NCBI RefSeq assembly: GCF_040712085.1 | Contig: NZ_JBFCVK010000002.1 | Span: 434,001-498,000 of the forward strand | DNA length: 64,000 bases | From: Aquibaculum sediminis | GTDB lineage: Bacteria > Pseudomonadota > Alphaproteobacteria > Kiloniellales > DSM-21159 | Direction: 5' to 3' | Shown: piece after piece, positions 17,414 to 25,465 of the stretch | Position numbering within the stretch: the first letter of the stretch is position 1 | Layout: each line of letters starts with the position of its first letter | The notes under the pieces: generated by a model | What the model saw: only the letters and a program-made list of their open reading frames with translations | Told to the model about the DNA's origin: nothing | Databases searched by the model: none | Program-made: the position numbers and the translations under genes

Positions 17414-18508
17414 CTAGGTCTCGCGGTTCGCCTCCTTCCGGGGCACCGACAGTCGATAGCGCTCAGCCAGTCGTTCGAAGTTCTCAAGTGTCGTGGGGTC
17501 GATTGGAATGCCATGCTGGCGTCGCTGTTCTGCCTCGGCCCATTCACGGTCGCCGGGGGCCATGACCTGCCCGTTTGTGCGCGCCGGCGAGGCGCGCAGC
17601 GCCTCTAGATAGCGCTCCATCCCCGCCTGGAAGACATCACGTGAGACAAAGGCATCTGGACACATAGCCAGGACGAAGGCGCCCAGTTTGCGCGGGGTGC
17701 TAAAATCGGGGCCGCCCATGGGCAACAGTTCGAAGCTGAGCCGCATGCCGGTGATGACAGCACTGAGGATCTCGGCCAGGCCGGCGAGGCCCGCGCCTTT
17801 GAAGCCGAAAGCGCCGCCCAAGGGAGCGAGCATGGCCACCGCCTCGGGGTTCGCCGTGTCCTCGCCTCGCTCATCCGAGGCAACATCCGGGGGCAAGTCC
17901 TGGCCCAGGCTCTTGTAGAGCTGGACGCGATTGAAGGGCACGGCGCTGGTTGCCATGTCCAGCAGCCAGGGTTTCTGTCCGGCCACCGGAACCGCGCAGG
18001 CGATAGGGTTGGTGCCGTGAAAGCGCTCCGCTCCCTCGTGCAACCGCACGAAGCTGTCGGCGTTGCAGGTGACCAGGCCGATCATGTCCGCTTCCGCCGC
18101 TGCCAGGGCGTAGGCGCCCGCCGGCCCGAAGTGGGAGCTGTTGACGATACCGACGGCGGCCAGCCCGCAGTCTTGTGCCAGGGTGACCGCTTCCTCCATG
18201 GCGCGATAGCCGGCAAGCGAGCCGTGCCCATCGTCTGCGTCAAGCAAGGTGGTGGCGCGCGCGGTTCGCTTGAGCGTCACCTCTGGGGCGGGGTTGACGC
18301 GGCCGCTCTCGAGAACGGTGGCGTAGTGATCCAGCAGCCGAATCCCATGACTGTCCACGCCGTGCAGCGATCCGTGCATCATGGCGCGCGTGGCCGCATC
18401 CGCCGTGGGCTCATCGGCGCCGGCGGCCGCCAGAACCTGTCGGCTGAAAGCAGCCAGGTTCTCCGGTGCCACCCGGTAGGCGGCGGGCGGCGGCGCGCCG
18501 TCGGTCAC
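17414..18508 (-). CDS. Malate/L-lactate dehydrogenase family oxidoreductase (Ldh_2)
   Basis: 364 residues, standard for the Ldh_2/ComC/YiaK family (PF02615), which are NAD(P)-dependent dehydrogenases with a non-Rossmann fold. Markers are the catalytic-His region MMHGSLHGVDSHGIRLLDHY, VGIVNSSHFGPAGAYALAAA, and FHGTNPIACAVPV, with the DMATSAVPFNRV segment after it. Known members act on sulfolactate, malate, ureidoglycolate, delta1-piperideine-2-carboxylate or 2,3-diketogulonate, so the substrate is open. Start is GTG at 18508 and overlaps the TGA of the short-chain dehydrogenase gene, showing coupling. It precedes dctP by 80 bp. Confidence 0.88.
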   Translation of the reverse strand: MTDGAPPPAAYRVAPENLAAFSRQVLAAAGADEPTADAATRAMMHGSLHGVDSHGIRLLDHYATVLESGRVNPAPEVTLKRTARATTLLDADDGHGSLAGYRAMEEAVTLAQDCGLAAVGIVNSSHFGPAGAYALAAAEADMIGLVTCNADSFVRLHEGAERFHGTNPIACAVPVAGQKPWLLDMATSAVPFNRVQLYKSLGQDLPPDVASDERGEDTANPEAVAMLAPLGGAFGFKGAGLAGLAEILSAVITGMRLSFELLPMGGPDFSTPRKLGAFVLAMCPDAFVSRDVFQAGMERYLEALRASPARTNGQVMAPGDREWAEAEQRRQHGIPIDPTTLENFERLAERYRLSVPRKEANRET

Positions 18509-19248
18509 AGCGTCTGACCTCCATCCACCACCAGGGTGATGCCGGTGGTGAAGGCAGACTCATCGCCGGCCAAATAGAGGGCGGCGGCCGCCATCTCCTC
18601 GGCGGTGCCGAGCCGACCCATGGGCTGGCGTGCCAGGAAGGCCCTGCGGGTGGCTTCGGGGTCTTCCGAGGCCTCGATCCGCTCCTCCAATGAGGGGGAA
18701 AGCGTGGTGCCAGGGCAGAGAGCATTGATCCGCACGCCGGAGCGGATGATATCGCGCGCGGCGGCCTTGGTGAGACCGATCATCGCAGCCTTGCTGGCCC
18801 CATAGGCCGCGCGACTGGCGACACCGGTGACCGAGGATGCGACGGAAGCCACGTTGATGATTGATCCGCGGCCCCGCTCAATCATGCCCGGCAGCACCGC
18901 GCGCATCATGCGAAAGGCCGAGGTCGCGTTCTGGTCAAGGCTTCTGGCCCAGTCCTCCTCCGAGCAATCAAGGATCGAGCCGTTGTGCACCCAGCCTGCG
19001 CAGTTCACCAGGACATCCACCCGGCCGAATACGGAAACTAGGTGCTCGATGCCTGCAGGGTCGGTGACATCGAGTTCATAGGGCGTGATGCCCGGATGAA
19101 TGCTGGGCAGATCCGCCATCTTCGAACGCGTTCGGCTGGCCGCCGCAACGTCCGCGCCCTCACGGGCGAAGGCGAGGGCGATGGCTTGACCGATCCCCTG
19201 ACCGGCGCCGGTCACGATGGCGCGTTTGCCTGCCAGTCTTGATGTCAT
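18505..19248 (-). CDS. Short-chain dehydrogenase resembling 2-keto-3-deoxy-L-fuconate dehydrogenase
   Basis: 247 residues, classical SDR. The cofactor motif GAGQGIGQAIALAFAREGAD is near residues 14-33, NCAGWVHN gives the NAG motif, the catalytic Ser is in INVASVASSVTGV, and the Tyr/Lys pair in YGASKAAM. The C-terminal text CPGTTLSPSLEERIEASEDP and PMGRLGTAEEMAAAALYLAG is like that of 2-keto-3-deoxy-L-fuconate dehydrogenases and DHRS6-type proteins as I know them. It should oxidise or reduce a hydroxy/oxo acid with NAD. A strong AAGGAGGGG Shine-Dalgarno precedes the ATG. It is the first gene of the minus-strand operon that ends with dctM. Confidence 0.85.
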   Translation of the reverse strand: MTSRLAGKRAIVTGAGQGIGQAIALAFAREGADVAAASRTRSKMADLPSIHPGITPYELDVTDPAGIEHLVSVFGRVDVLVNCAGWVHNGSILDCSEEDWARSLDQNATSAFRMMRAVLPGMIERGRGSIINVASVASSVTGVASRAAYGASKAAMIGLTKAAARDIIRSGVRINALCPGTTLSPSLEERIEASEDPEATRRAFLARQPMGRLGTAEEMAAAALYLAGDESAFTTGITLVVDGGQTL

Positions 19249-19300
19249 TTTTCGCGTCCCCTCCTTGTAAGGGCCGACTTCACGCTGGCGCCTCTCTGTC

Positions 19301-19316
19301 TACTGTGTACACTATA
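19301..19316. promoter_or_regulatory. Palindromic operator candidate between divergent dehydrogenase genes
   Basis: TACTGTGTACACTATA contains the perfect palindrome GTGTACAC (19305-19312) with matching TA ends. It lies in the 126-bp space between two divergent short-chain dehydrogenase genes and looks like the short dyads bound by GntR/FCD regulators; the GntR gene is the second gene on the plus side. Confidence 0.45.
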
Positions 19317-19374
19317 CATTCATGATTTTGGAGAGCAACCGGCTTTGTGAGATAAGGGGCGAAAGGAGAGGCGC

Positions 19375-20145
19375 ATGTTTTCACCGGAGGACTTTTCCCT
19401 GCAGGGCCGTCGGGCCCTGGTGATCGGCGGGTCCGGCGGTATCGGCCTGGCGTTGGCGCGCGGCTTCGTGGCGTCGGGCGCGACGGTGCTGCTTGCCGGG
19501 CGTGACCAGGCCAAGCTGCAGCGCGCCGAGAGCGAGCTGGGCCAGGCAGTGGCGGGATCCTTCGTCTACACAGTCGATGCGCGCAGCGTCTCCGCACTCG
19601 AGACGCTGGCCGAGACCGTGGAGCGCGAGCATGGCGGGCTCGACATCCTGATCAACTGCCAGGGAACGACGGCCATCAAGCCCGCTCTGGAGCTGAGCGA
19701 GAGCGAGTGGGACGCGATCATCGACACCAACTTGAAAAGCGCCTTCTTCGCTTGCCTGGCGTTTGGACGCAGAATGTTGGCGCATCAGCGTGGCGCGATC
19801 ATCAACATTACGTCACTGGCGGCGCACTACGGCTGGGCCAATGCTGCGGCCTACAGCGCCAGCAAGATGGGCTTGAGCGGGATCACCCAATCCCTGGCCG
19901 CCGAGTGGGGCGAGCAGGGCGTGCGGGTGAACGCGATTGCGCCCGGTTTCTTCATGACCGACCTGAACCGGGAGCGGATGCCCGAAGCCCGCAAGGAGGA
20001 GGCCCGCAAGCGCGCCGCCATGAAGCGCATGGGCGAGCTGGATGAACTGGTGGGCGCAGCCGTCTATCTGGCGTCCGATGCTTCGGCCTTCGTGAATGGT
20101 TCTACCTTGCGGGTGGATGGCGGCTATCTCTCCTCGGGCATCTGA
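19375..20145 (+). CDS. Short-chain dehydrogenase (gluconate 5-dehydrogenase-like)
   Basis: 256 residues. The cofactor motif is IGGSGGIGLALARGFVASGA with GRDQAKLQ after it, which leaves open whether NAD or NADP is preferred. The NAG motif is changed to NCQGTT, catalytic Ser lies in INITSLAAHYGW, and Tyr/Lys are in YSASKMGLSG. The PGFFMTDLNRE and DASAFVNGSTLRVDGGY segments are those of gluconate-5-dehydrogenase-like SDRs. It starts behind AAAGGAGAGG and is followed 25 bp later by the GntR gene, so both are likely in one unit. Its substrate is probably an intermediate in the same pathway as the divergent dehydrogenases. Confidence 0.85.
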   Translation: MFSPEDFSLQGRRALVIGGSGGIGLALARGFVASGATVLLAGRDQAKLQRAESELGQAVAGSFVYTVDARSVSALETLAETVEREHGGLDILINCQGTTAIKPALELSESEWDAIIDTNLKSAFFACLAFGRRMLAHQRGAIINITSLAAHYGWANAAAYSASKMGLSGITQSLAAEWGEQGVRVNAIAPGFFMTDLNRERMPEARKEEARKRAAMKRMGELDELVGAAVYLASDASAFVNGSTLRVDGGYLSSGI

Positions 20146-20170
20146 AGCCCGCGAGCGCAGTGAGGAGGCC

Positions 20171-21145
20171 GTGAGCGCTTATCCGCCCGTCGCGCATCTC
20201 TATCAGCGTGCCCGCGCCATCCTCGCGGCCCAGATTGGCGCCGGGCAACTTGCCCAGGGTATGCGGCTGACCGAGTCTGCGGTGGCAGCGCAGTTCGGCA
20301 TCAGCCGCGCACCGGCCAGGCGTGCACTCAAGGAACTGGTGCGCGACGGCCTGCTGGTGCGTGCGCAAGGGCGGGGATACGAGATCGCCGGCCGGCCGGG
20401 GGAGCAGGCGCCGCCCCCAGCCGATGCGGCAGCCGTGGCGACGACCCAACTGCTATCGCCGCCGCGCTGGGAAGCCATCTACACCGAGGTGGAGGAGGAG
20501 ATCATCGGCCGCATCTCCTTTGCCCGCTGGCGGGTGAACGAGGCCAAGCTGGCGCGCCACTATGCCGTCAGCCGCACGGTCGCTCGCGAAGTGGTGGCGC
20601 GGCTGCAGCAGCGCGGCCTGGTCCTGAAGGACGAGCGCTCGCGCTGGTTCGCCCCCGCCCTGACCCCTAAGCACGTGGGAGAACTCTACGAATTGCGCGC
20701 GGTGCTCGAGCCCGTGGCTCTGGCTAAGGCGGTGCCTCACCTGCCGCCGGCCTTGCTGCCGGCCATGCGCTCAGCGCTCGAGAGCGCCCTGGAAGTGGCG
20801 GAGCCGGTGGAGGGGCCGGTTCTGGATCGCTTGGAAGAGGAAATGCACGTCACGCTGCTGGGCCACTGCGGCAACCGCGCGCTGATGCAGGCGATCACCA
20901 TGCCGCAGTCTCTACTGATCGCTCACCGCTTCCTCTATCGCTGGACGCCCCGCCTCTTCGAGACTGAGCCCTTCCTGCCGGAGCATCTGGCCGTGGTGGA
21001 GCACCTGCAGGCCGGAAAGGTGGAGGAAGCCGCTGCGGCCCTGGAACGGCACCTCCAGGACTCGCGCGACCGGGCGCTGGCCCGGGTCAAGGCCATCCGC
21101 GACGAGTTTCAGCCGGAAGACCTCTCCTATCTCGAACGGCTGTGA
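20171..21145 (+). CDS. GntR/FCD regulator with two tandem winged-helix domains
   Basis: 324 residues from a GTG at 20171 with GAGGAGG just upstream. Two separate GntR-type winged helices can be read: the first at about 8-70 (ARAILAAQIGAGQLAQGMRL, ESAVAAQFGISRAPARRALK, LVRDGLLVRAQGRGYEI), the second at about 98-160 (YTEVEEEIIGRISFARWRVN, EAKLARHYAVSRTVAREVVA, LQQRGLVLKDERSRWF). A single FCD-like all-helical effector domain follows (LYELRAVLEPVALAKAVPHL, FRARF-type text replaced by MHVTLLGHCGNRAL). Ordinary FCD regulators are about 230 residues with one winged helix. The protein likely controls the adjacent dehydrogenase/TRAP genes. Confidence 0.85.
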   Translation: MSAYPPVAHLYQRARAILAAQIGAGQLAQGMRLTESAVAAQFGISRAPARRALKELVRDGLLVRAQGRGYEIAGRPGEQAPPPADAAAVATTQLLSPPRWEAIYTEVEEEIIGRISFARWRVNEAKLARHYAVSRTVAREVVARLQQRGLVLKDERSRWFAPALTPKHVGELYELRAVLEPVALAKAVPHLPPALLPAMRSALESALEVAEPVEGPVLDRLEEEMHVTLLGHCGNRALMQAITMPQSLLIAHRFLYRWTPRLFETEPFLPEHLAVVEHLQAGKVEEAAAALERHLQDSRDRALARVKAIRDEFQPEDLSYLERL

Positions 21146-21168
21146 GCGCAGCGGATGGGGTGCTCGGC

Positions 21169-21618
21169 TCAACGATGCGTGAGCACGTTGCGGATGGAGA
21201 AGCTGGAGTGGACGCGTGAGACGCCGGGCAGGACCGAGAGGATGTCCTTGTGGATGCGCTCGAAGTCGTCGGGGTGTTCCACGTTCACGCGGAGCAGATA
21301 GTCGGCGACGCCGGTCATGAGATAGCATTCCCGGATCTCCGCATGGCGGCGCACCGCTGCCTCGAAGCGATGGAAGTAGTCTTCCGTCTGGCGGTCCAGG
21401 GTGATCTGGATGATCACGGCGATGCCGTCATCGGCTGAGGCCCCGCCGATCAGCGCCGTGTAGCCGCGGATCACCCCCTCCTGCTCCAGGATGGAGACCC
21501 GGCGCAGACAGGCCGACGGAGAGAGCCCCACCTCGGCGGCCAGGCGCGCATTGCTCACTCGGGCATTGCGACGGAGGACGCGCAGAATGTTCCGGTCGAC
21601 CGCGTCCAACTGCTTCAT
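21169..21618 (-). CDS. Lrp/AsnC-family regulator, divergent from dadA
   Basis: 149 residues. The N-terminal helix-turn-helix LDAVDRNILRVLRRNARVSN, ARLAAEVGLSPSACLRRVSI and LEQEGVIRGYTALI is typical of Lrp/AsnC proteins, followed by a RAM effector domain (AVIIQITLDRQTEDYFHRFE, IRECYLMTGVADYLLRVNVE). Start ATG at 21618 has AAGGAAAT upstream. Divergent placement 152 bp from dadA suggests control of D-amino-acid oxidation, as Lrp/BkdR-type proteins do elsewhere. Confidence 0.88.
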   Translation of the reverse strand: MKQLDAVDRNILRVLRRNARVSNARLAAEVGLSPSACLRRVSILEQEGVIRGYTALIGGASADDGIAVIIQITLDRQTEDYFHRFEAAVRRHAEIRECYLMTGVADYLLRVNVEHPDDFERIHKDILSVLPGVSRVHSSFSIRNVLTHR

Positions 21619-21770
21619 GGCATTTCCTTCATCGTCTTGATCGAACCTGCGATAAAGTGTGGAAAGAAGGCATTTTCTGCACCTGTTTCGCCAGACATTT
21701 CGCACATCCTTCCAATAGCCTGCAAGCCGGAGCCGTTGGTTTTTCTTCTTGAGAATGGATTGTTGCGGGT

Positions 21771-23024
21771 ATGCGGATCGTGATTCTGGGGGCCGGGGTG
21801 ATCGGCATCACCTCGGCCTATTTCCTGGCGAAAGCCGGGCATGAGGTGACTGTAGTGGATCGGCAGGAGGGGCCGGCACTGGACACCAGCTTTGCCAATG
21901 CAGGGCAGATCTCGCCCGGCTACTCCTCCCCCTGGGCGGCGCCTGGCATCCCGCAGAAGGCGGTGAAGTGGCTGTTCCAGAAGCACGCGCCGCTGGTCAT
22001 CCGCCCGCGGCTCGACCCCACCGCCTGGCGCTGGCTCTGCCAGATGCTGGGCAACTGCACCGCCGCCCGTTATGCGGTGAACAAGGGCCGCATGGTGCGC
22101 GTGGCGGAATACAGCCGAGACGTGTTGCGGGGCCTGCGCGCGGCCGAGGGCATCGAGTACGATCACGGCACCCGCGGCACCCTGCAGCTCTTCCGTAGGC
22201 AGGAACAGCTCGATGCCATCGACAAGGATGTCGAGGTGCTTCGCAAGGATGGCGTGCCCTTTGAGGTGCTGGACCGAGAAGGCTGCGTGGCGGCGGAGCC
22301 GGGGCTTGCCGGCGCGCGCGCGCCGCTGGTCGGCGGTCTGCGCCTGCCCAACGACGAGACCGGCGACTGCTACAAGTTCACCACGGCGCTGGCTGAGCGC
22401 TGCGCCGCCCTGGGCGTGAGTTTCCGCTATGGTGTGGAGATTCAGGGCCTGCGGCGCGAAGGGGACGCGATCACCGGGGTGGAAACCAGTGCTGGCCCGC
22501 TCGAGGCCGAGCGTTTCGTGGTGGCGCTGGGCAGCTACACTCCCGGCCTGCTCCGGGAACTGGGAATAAAGGTGCCGGTCTATCCGGTGAAGGGCTACTC
22601 CATCACCCTGCCCATCGTGGAGGAGAGCCGTGCGCCGCTCTCCACCCTGATGGACGAGACCTTCAAGGTCGCCATCACCCGTCTGGGCGATCGCATTCGC
22701 GTCGGGGGGATGGCCGAGATTGCCGGCTTCAGCGACGATCTGCCCCCGGCGCGGCGCGAAACCCTGGCCTTGTCGGTGGAGGATCTGTTCGGTGGCGCGG
22801 GCGACCATTCCCGCTCGCTCTTCTGGAGCGGCCTGCGGCCCATGACCCCGGACAGCACGCCGATCATCGGCCCGACCCGCTATCGCAACCTCTTCCTCAA
22901 CAGTGGGCACGGCACGCTGGGCTGGACCATGTCCTGCGGCTCGGCGCGGGTGCTGGCGGATCTGATCAGCGATCGAAAACCGGAGATCGAAGCGGGAGAC
23001 CTGGCGCTGTCGCGCTACGCCTGA
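21771..23024 (+). CDS. dadA: D-amino acid dehydrogenase small subunit
   Basis: 417 residues, family-typical length. Starts with the FAD dinucleotide motif MRIVILGAGVIGITSAYFLA, then VVDRQEGPALDTSFANAGQI and SPGYSSPWAAPGIP, which are signatures of DadA. WRWLCQMLGNCTAARYAVNK and the C-terminal GHGTLGWTMSCGSARVLADL are also diagnostic. It oxidises D-alanine and other D-amino acids to 2-oxo acids at the inner membrane, feeding electrons to quinone. The gene is divergent from an Lrp-type regulator and converges with the ABC transporter operon at 23034. Confidence 0.92.
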   Translation: MRIVILGAGVIGITSAYFLAKAGHEVTVVDRQEGPALDTSFANAGQISPGYSSPWAAPGIPQKAVKWLFQKHAPLVIRPRLDPTAWRWLCQMLGNCTAARYAVNKGRMVRVAEYSRDVLRGLRAAEGIEYDHGTRGTLQLFRRQEQLDAIDKDVEVLRKDGVPFEVLDREGCVAAEPGLAGARAPLVGGLRLPNDETGDCYKFTTALAERCAALGVSFRYGVEIQGLRREGDAITGVETSAGPLEAERFVVALGSYTPGLLRELGIKVPVYPVKGYSITLPIVEESRAPLSTLMDETFKVAITRLGDRIRVGGMAEIAGFSDDLPPARRETLALSVEDLFGGAGDHSRSLFWSGLRPMTPDSTPIIGPTRYRNLFLNSGHGTLGWTMSCGSARVLADLISDRKPEIEAGDLALSRYA

Positions 23025-23033
23025 ACCCGTGGA

Positions 23034-23735
23034 TCAGACGCCGAGATAGCGTTCCTGCACGCCCTTGTCGGCGAGCAGCTGCGCGCTGCTGCCGCTCCAG
23101 ACGTTGCGGCCGCGCTCGATGATGTAGTGGCGGTCGGCCAGGCGGGTCAGCGCCGCCACGGACTTGTCGATCACCAGGATGGCCTGCCCCTCGGCTTTCA
23201 GGCGCGCGAGGCACTCCCAGATTTCGTGGCGGATCAGGGGGGCCAGGCCCTCGGTCGCCTCGTCCAGGATCAGCAGCGCCGGGTTGGTCATCAGCGCGCG
23301 GCCGACGGCCAGCATCTGCTGCTCCCCGCCGGAAAGCTGATTGCCCATGGAGCCGGCGCGTTCCTGCAGGCGGGGGAAGAGTTCGAAGACCCGTTGCAGC
23401 GTCCAGGGGTTGGCGCGGCCATCGCGGTTCGCGGCCGTGGCCAGCAGGTTCTCGCGCACCGAGAGGTTGGGGAAGACCTGGCGCCCTTCCGGCACCAGGC
23501 CCAGACCCTGCTTGGCGATGCGGTGAGAGGGCAGGCTGCGCACCTCGCGGTCGCGAAAGCGGATGCTGCCGGCGGTCGCCGGGGTCAGGCCGGTGATGGA
23601 GCGCACGGTGGTGGTCTTGCCCATGCCGTTGCGGCCCATCAGCGTGACCACCTCACCGGCGCCGACCTCCAGTGACAGGCCGAAGAGCACCTGGCTGGCG
23701 CCGTAGTAGGTCTCGATGCCTTCGAGCTTCAGCAT
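23034..23735 (-). CDS. livF: Branched-chain-type ABC transporter ATPase (LivF)
   Basis: 233 residues. Walker A GRNGMGKTTT (GxNGxGKT type, as in LivF), LVPEGRQVFPNLSVRENL, signature LSGGEQQMLAVGRALM, and Walker B LLILDEATEGLAPL. ATG at 23735 with GAGGAGG upstream; the open frame extends further into livG but without a family match. Last gene of a five-gene operon whose order is binding protein, LivH, LivM, LivG, LivF. Confidence 0.93.
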   Translation of the reverse strand: MLKLEGIETYYGASQVLFGLSLEVGAGEVVTLMGRNGMGKTTTVRSITGLTPATAGSIRFRDREVRSLPSHRIAKQGLGLVPEGRQVFPNLSVRENLLATAANRDGRANPWTLQRVFELFPRLQERAGSMGNQLSGGEQQMLAVGRALMTNPALLILDEATEGLAPLIRHEIWECLARLKAEGQAILVIDKSVAALTRLADRHYIIERGRNVWSGSSAQLLADKGVQERYLGV

Positions 23736-23745
23736 CAGCGCCTCC

Positions 23746-24504
23746 TCATACCGCCAGGCTCTCGTCGCCGAGGTAGGCGCGTCGCACCTCCGCGTCGGCG
23801 CGAATGGCGTCCGGCGTGCCCGAGGCGATGGCGCGGCCGTAGACCAGGACTGTGATGCGTTCGGCCAGGGCAAATACGGCGTCCATGTCATGCTCGATCA
23901 GGAGGATGGTGATGCTGCCGCGCAGGGCGCGGAGCAGCTCCACCATGCGCGCGGAATCCTCCGGCCCCATGCCGGCCATGGGCTCGTCCAGCAGCAGCAG
24001 CTTGGGCCGGGTGGCAAGCGCCATGGCGATCTCGAGCTGGCGATGCTCGCCGTGGGCCAGCGCTGCGGCCGGCACGTCGGCGCGGGCCTCCAGCCCGACC
24101 TGGCGCAGGGCCTCCATCGCCGGGCCGGTCAGGCCCGGGTCGCTGTCGGCGGGGCGCCAGAAGCGGAAGGAGTGACCGGCGTGGGCCTGCACTGCCAGGG
24201 CCGTGTTCTGCAGCGCCGTCATGTCGTGAAAAATCGAGGTGATCTGGAAGGAGCGCGCCAGGCCCAGGTGCGGCCGCTTCCAGCCCGGGACATGGGAGAT
24301 GTCCTGGCCGGCGAAGAGAATGCGCCCGGAATCCTGGCGCAGTTCGCCGGAGAGCTGGGCGATCAGGGTCGTCTTGCCGGCGCCATTGGGGCCGATGACG
24401 GCATGAAGCTCGCCGGGCGCAACCGAGAAAAAGAGGTCATCGGTGGCTGTCAGGCCACCGAAGCGCTTGACCAGGCCCTCGACGGCCAGCAGTGGCTCAC
24501 CCAT
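23746..24504 (-). CDS. livG: Branched-chain-type ABC transporter ATPase (LivG)
   Basis: 252 residues. Walker A GPNGAGKTTL, the LivG-like LGLARSFQITSIFHDMTALQ segment, an unusual signature region LAHGEHRQLEIAMALATRPK in which the LSGG motif is LAHGE, Walker B LLLLDEPMAGMGPE. LAHGE-type signatures are common in LivG proteins of the urea/amide subgroup. Overlaps livM by 8 bp. Confidence 0.92.
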   Translation of the reverse strand: MGEPLLAVEGLVKRFGGLTATDDLFFSVAPGELHAVIGPNGAGKTTLIAQLSGELRQDSGRILFAGQDISHVPGWKRPHLGLARSFQITSIFHDMTALQNTALAVQAHAGHSFRFWRPADSDPGLTGPAMEALRQVGLEARADVPAAALAHGEHRQLEIAMALATRPKLLLLDEPMAGMGPEDSARMVELLRALRGSITILLIEHDMDAVFALAERITVLVYGRAIASGTPDAIRADAEVRRAYLGDESLAV

Positions 24505-25462
24505 GCGAGCCTCCTGCCGTATGGCTGCGTTTGCGCCGCGGGGTCAGCAGGCCGAAGAGGCCCTGGCGGGCGAAGATCACCACGAGAATGAGGATCGGGC
24601 CCAGGAAGAGCTGCCAGTGGCGGGTGAAGTGGGCGATCACGTCCTCGAGGAGCAGCAGGGCGATGGCGCCCAGCACCGGTCCGAAGAGGCTGCCCAGCCC
24701 GCCCAGGATCACCATGATCAGAAGCTCGCCCGAACGTGTCCAGTGGGTGTAGGCCGGCGAGACATAGAGCGTGAGATTGGCCAGAAGCGCTCCGGCGATG
24801 GCGCAGATAACGGCCGAGATCACATAGGCGATCAGGCGGTAGCGGTAGGTCGGGAAGCCCAGGGCGGCCATGCGCTGCTCGTTGGAGCGCGCGCCGCGGA
24901 TCACCATGCCGAAGCGGGCATTCACCAGGCGCCAGCTCACCAGCAGCGCACCGCAGAGCAGCAGGAAGGTGGCGTAATAGAGGGTGGCGTCGTTGGAGAG
25001 GTCCAGTGGTCCCAGCCGCGTGCCGCCCTCGATGCGCATGCCGTCGTCGCCGCCGTACTGCTCCTGGCTGATGAAGAAGAAGTAGGTCATCTGCGCGAAG
25101 GCCAGCGTGATCATGATGAAGTAGATGCCGGCGGTGCGCAGGCAGATTGCCCCGATGATCAGCGCCACCAGCGCCCCGGCACCGACGGCAAGCAGGAGGT
25201 CGGGCAGGCCGCCTTCCACACCATGAAAGCGCAGCGCGCCCACGGCGTAGGCGCCGATGGCGATGTACATGGCGTGGCCGAAGCTCACCATGCCGCCGAA
25301 GCCCAGGATGAGGTTCACGCCGACGGCGGCGAGCGCCAGGATCATGACCCGCGACCAGAACCGCAGCCAGTAGGGCTCGTCCACCGCCCAGGCAAGCAGC
25401 GGCATCAAGGCGAGCCCGGCCAGGACGACGATCACGGTGATGGTCCGCAGATCAAGGCGCAT
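24497..25462 (-). CDS. livM: Branched-chain-type ABC transporter permease (LivM)
   Basis: Inner-membrane permease of 321 residues with about nine hydrophobic segments. The LNLILGFGGMVSFGHAMYIA segment and the C-terminal VILGGLGSLFGPVLGAIAL are LivM signatures, with the EAA-like region ARSNEQRMAALGFPTYRYRL between them. It pairs with the LivH-type permease encoded immediately upstream on the same strand (3-bp gap). It forms the channel for the amino acid or related solute brought by the operon's binding protein. Confidence 0.92.
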   Translation of the reverse strand: MRLDLRTITVIVVLAGLALMPLLAWAVDEPYWLRFWSRVMILALAAVGVNLILGFGGMVSFGHAMYIAIGAYAVGALRFHGVEGGLPDLLLAVGAGALVALIIGAICLRTAGIYFIMITLAFAQMTYFFFISQEQYGGDDGMRIEGGTRLGPLDLSNDATLYYATFLLLCGALLVSWRLVNARFGMVIRGARSNEQRMAALGFPTYRYRLIAYVISAVICAIAGALLANLTLYVSPAYTHWTRSGELLIMVILGGLGSLFGPVLGAIALLLLEDVIAHFTRHWQLFLGPILILVVIFARQGLFGLLTPRRKRSHTAGGSHG

Positions 25463-25465
25463 GGC

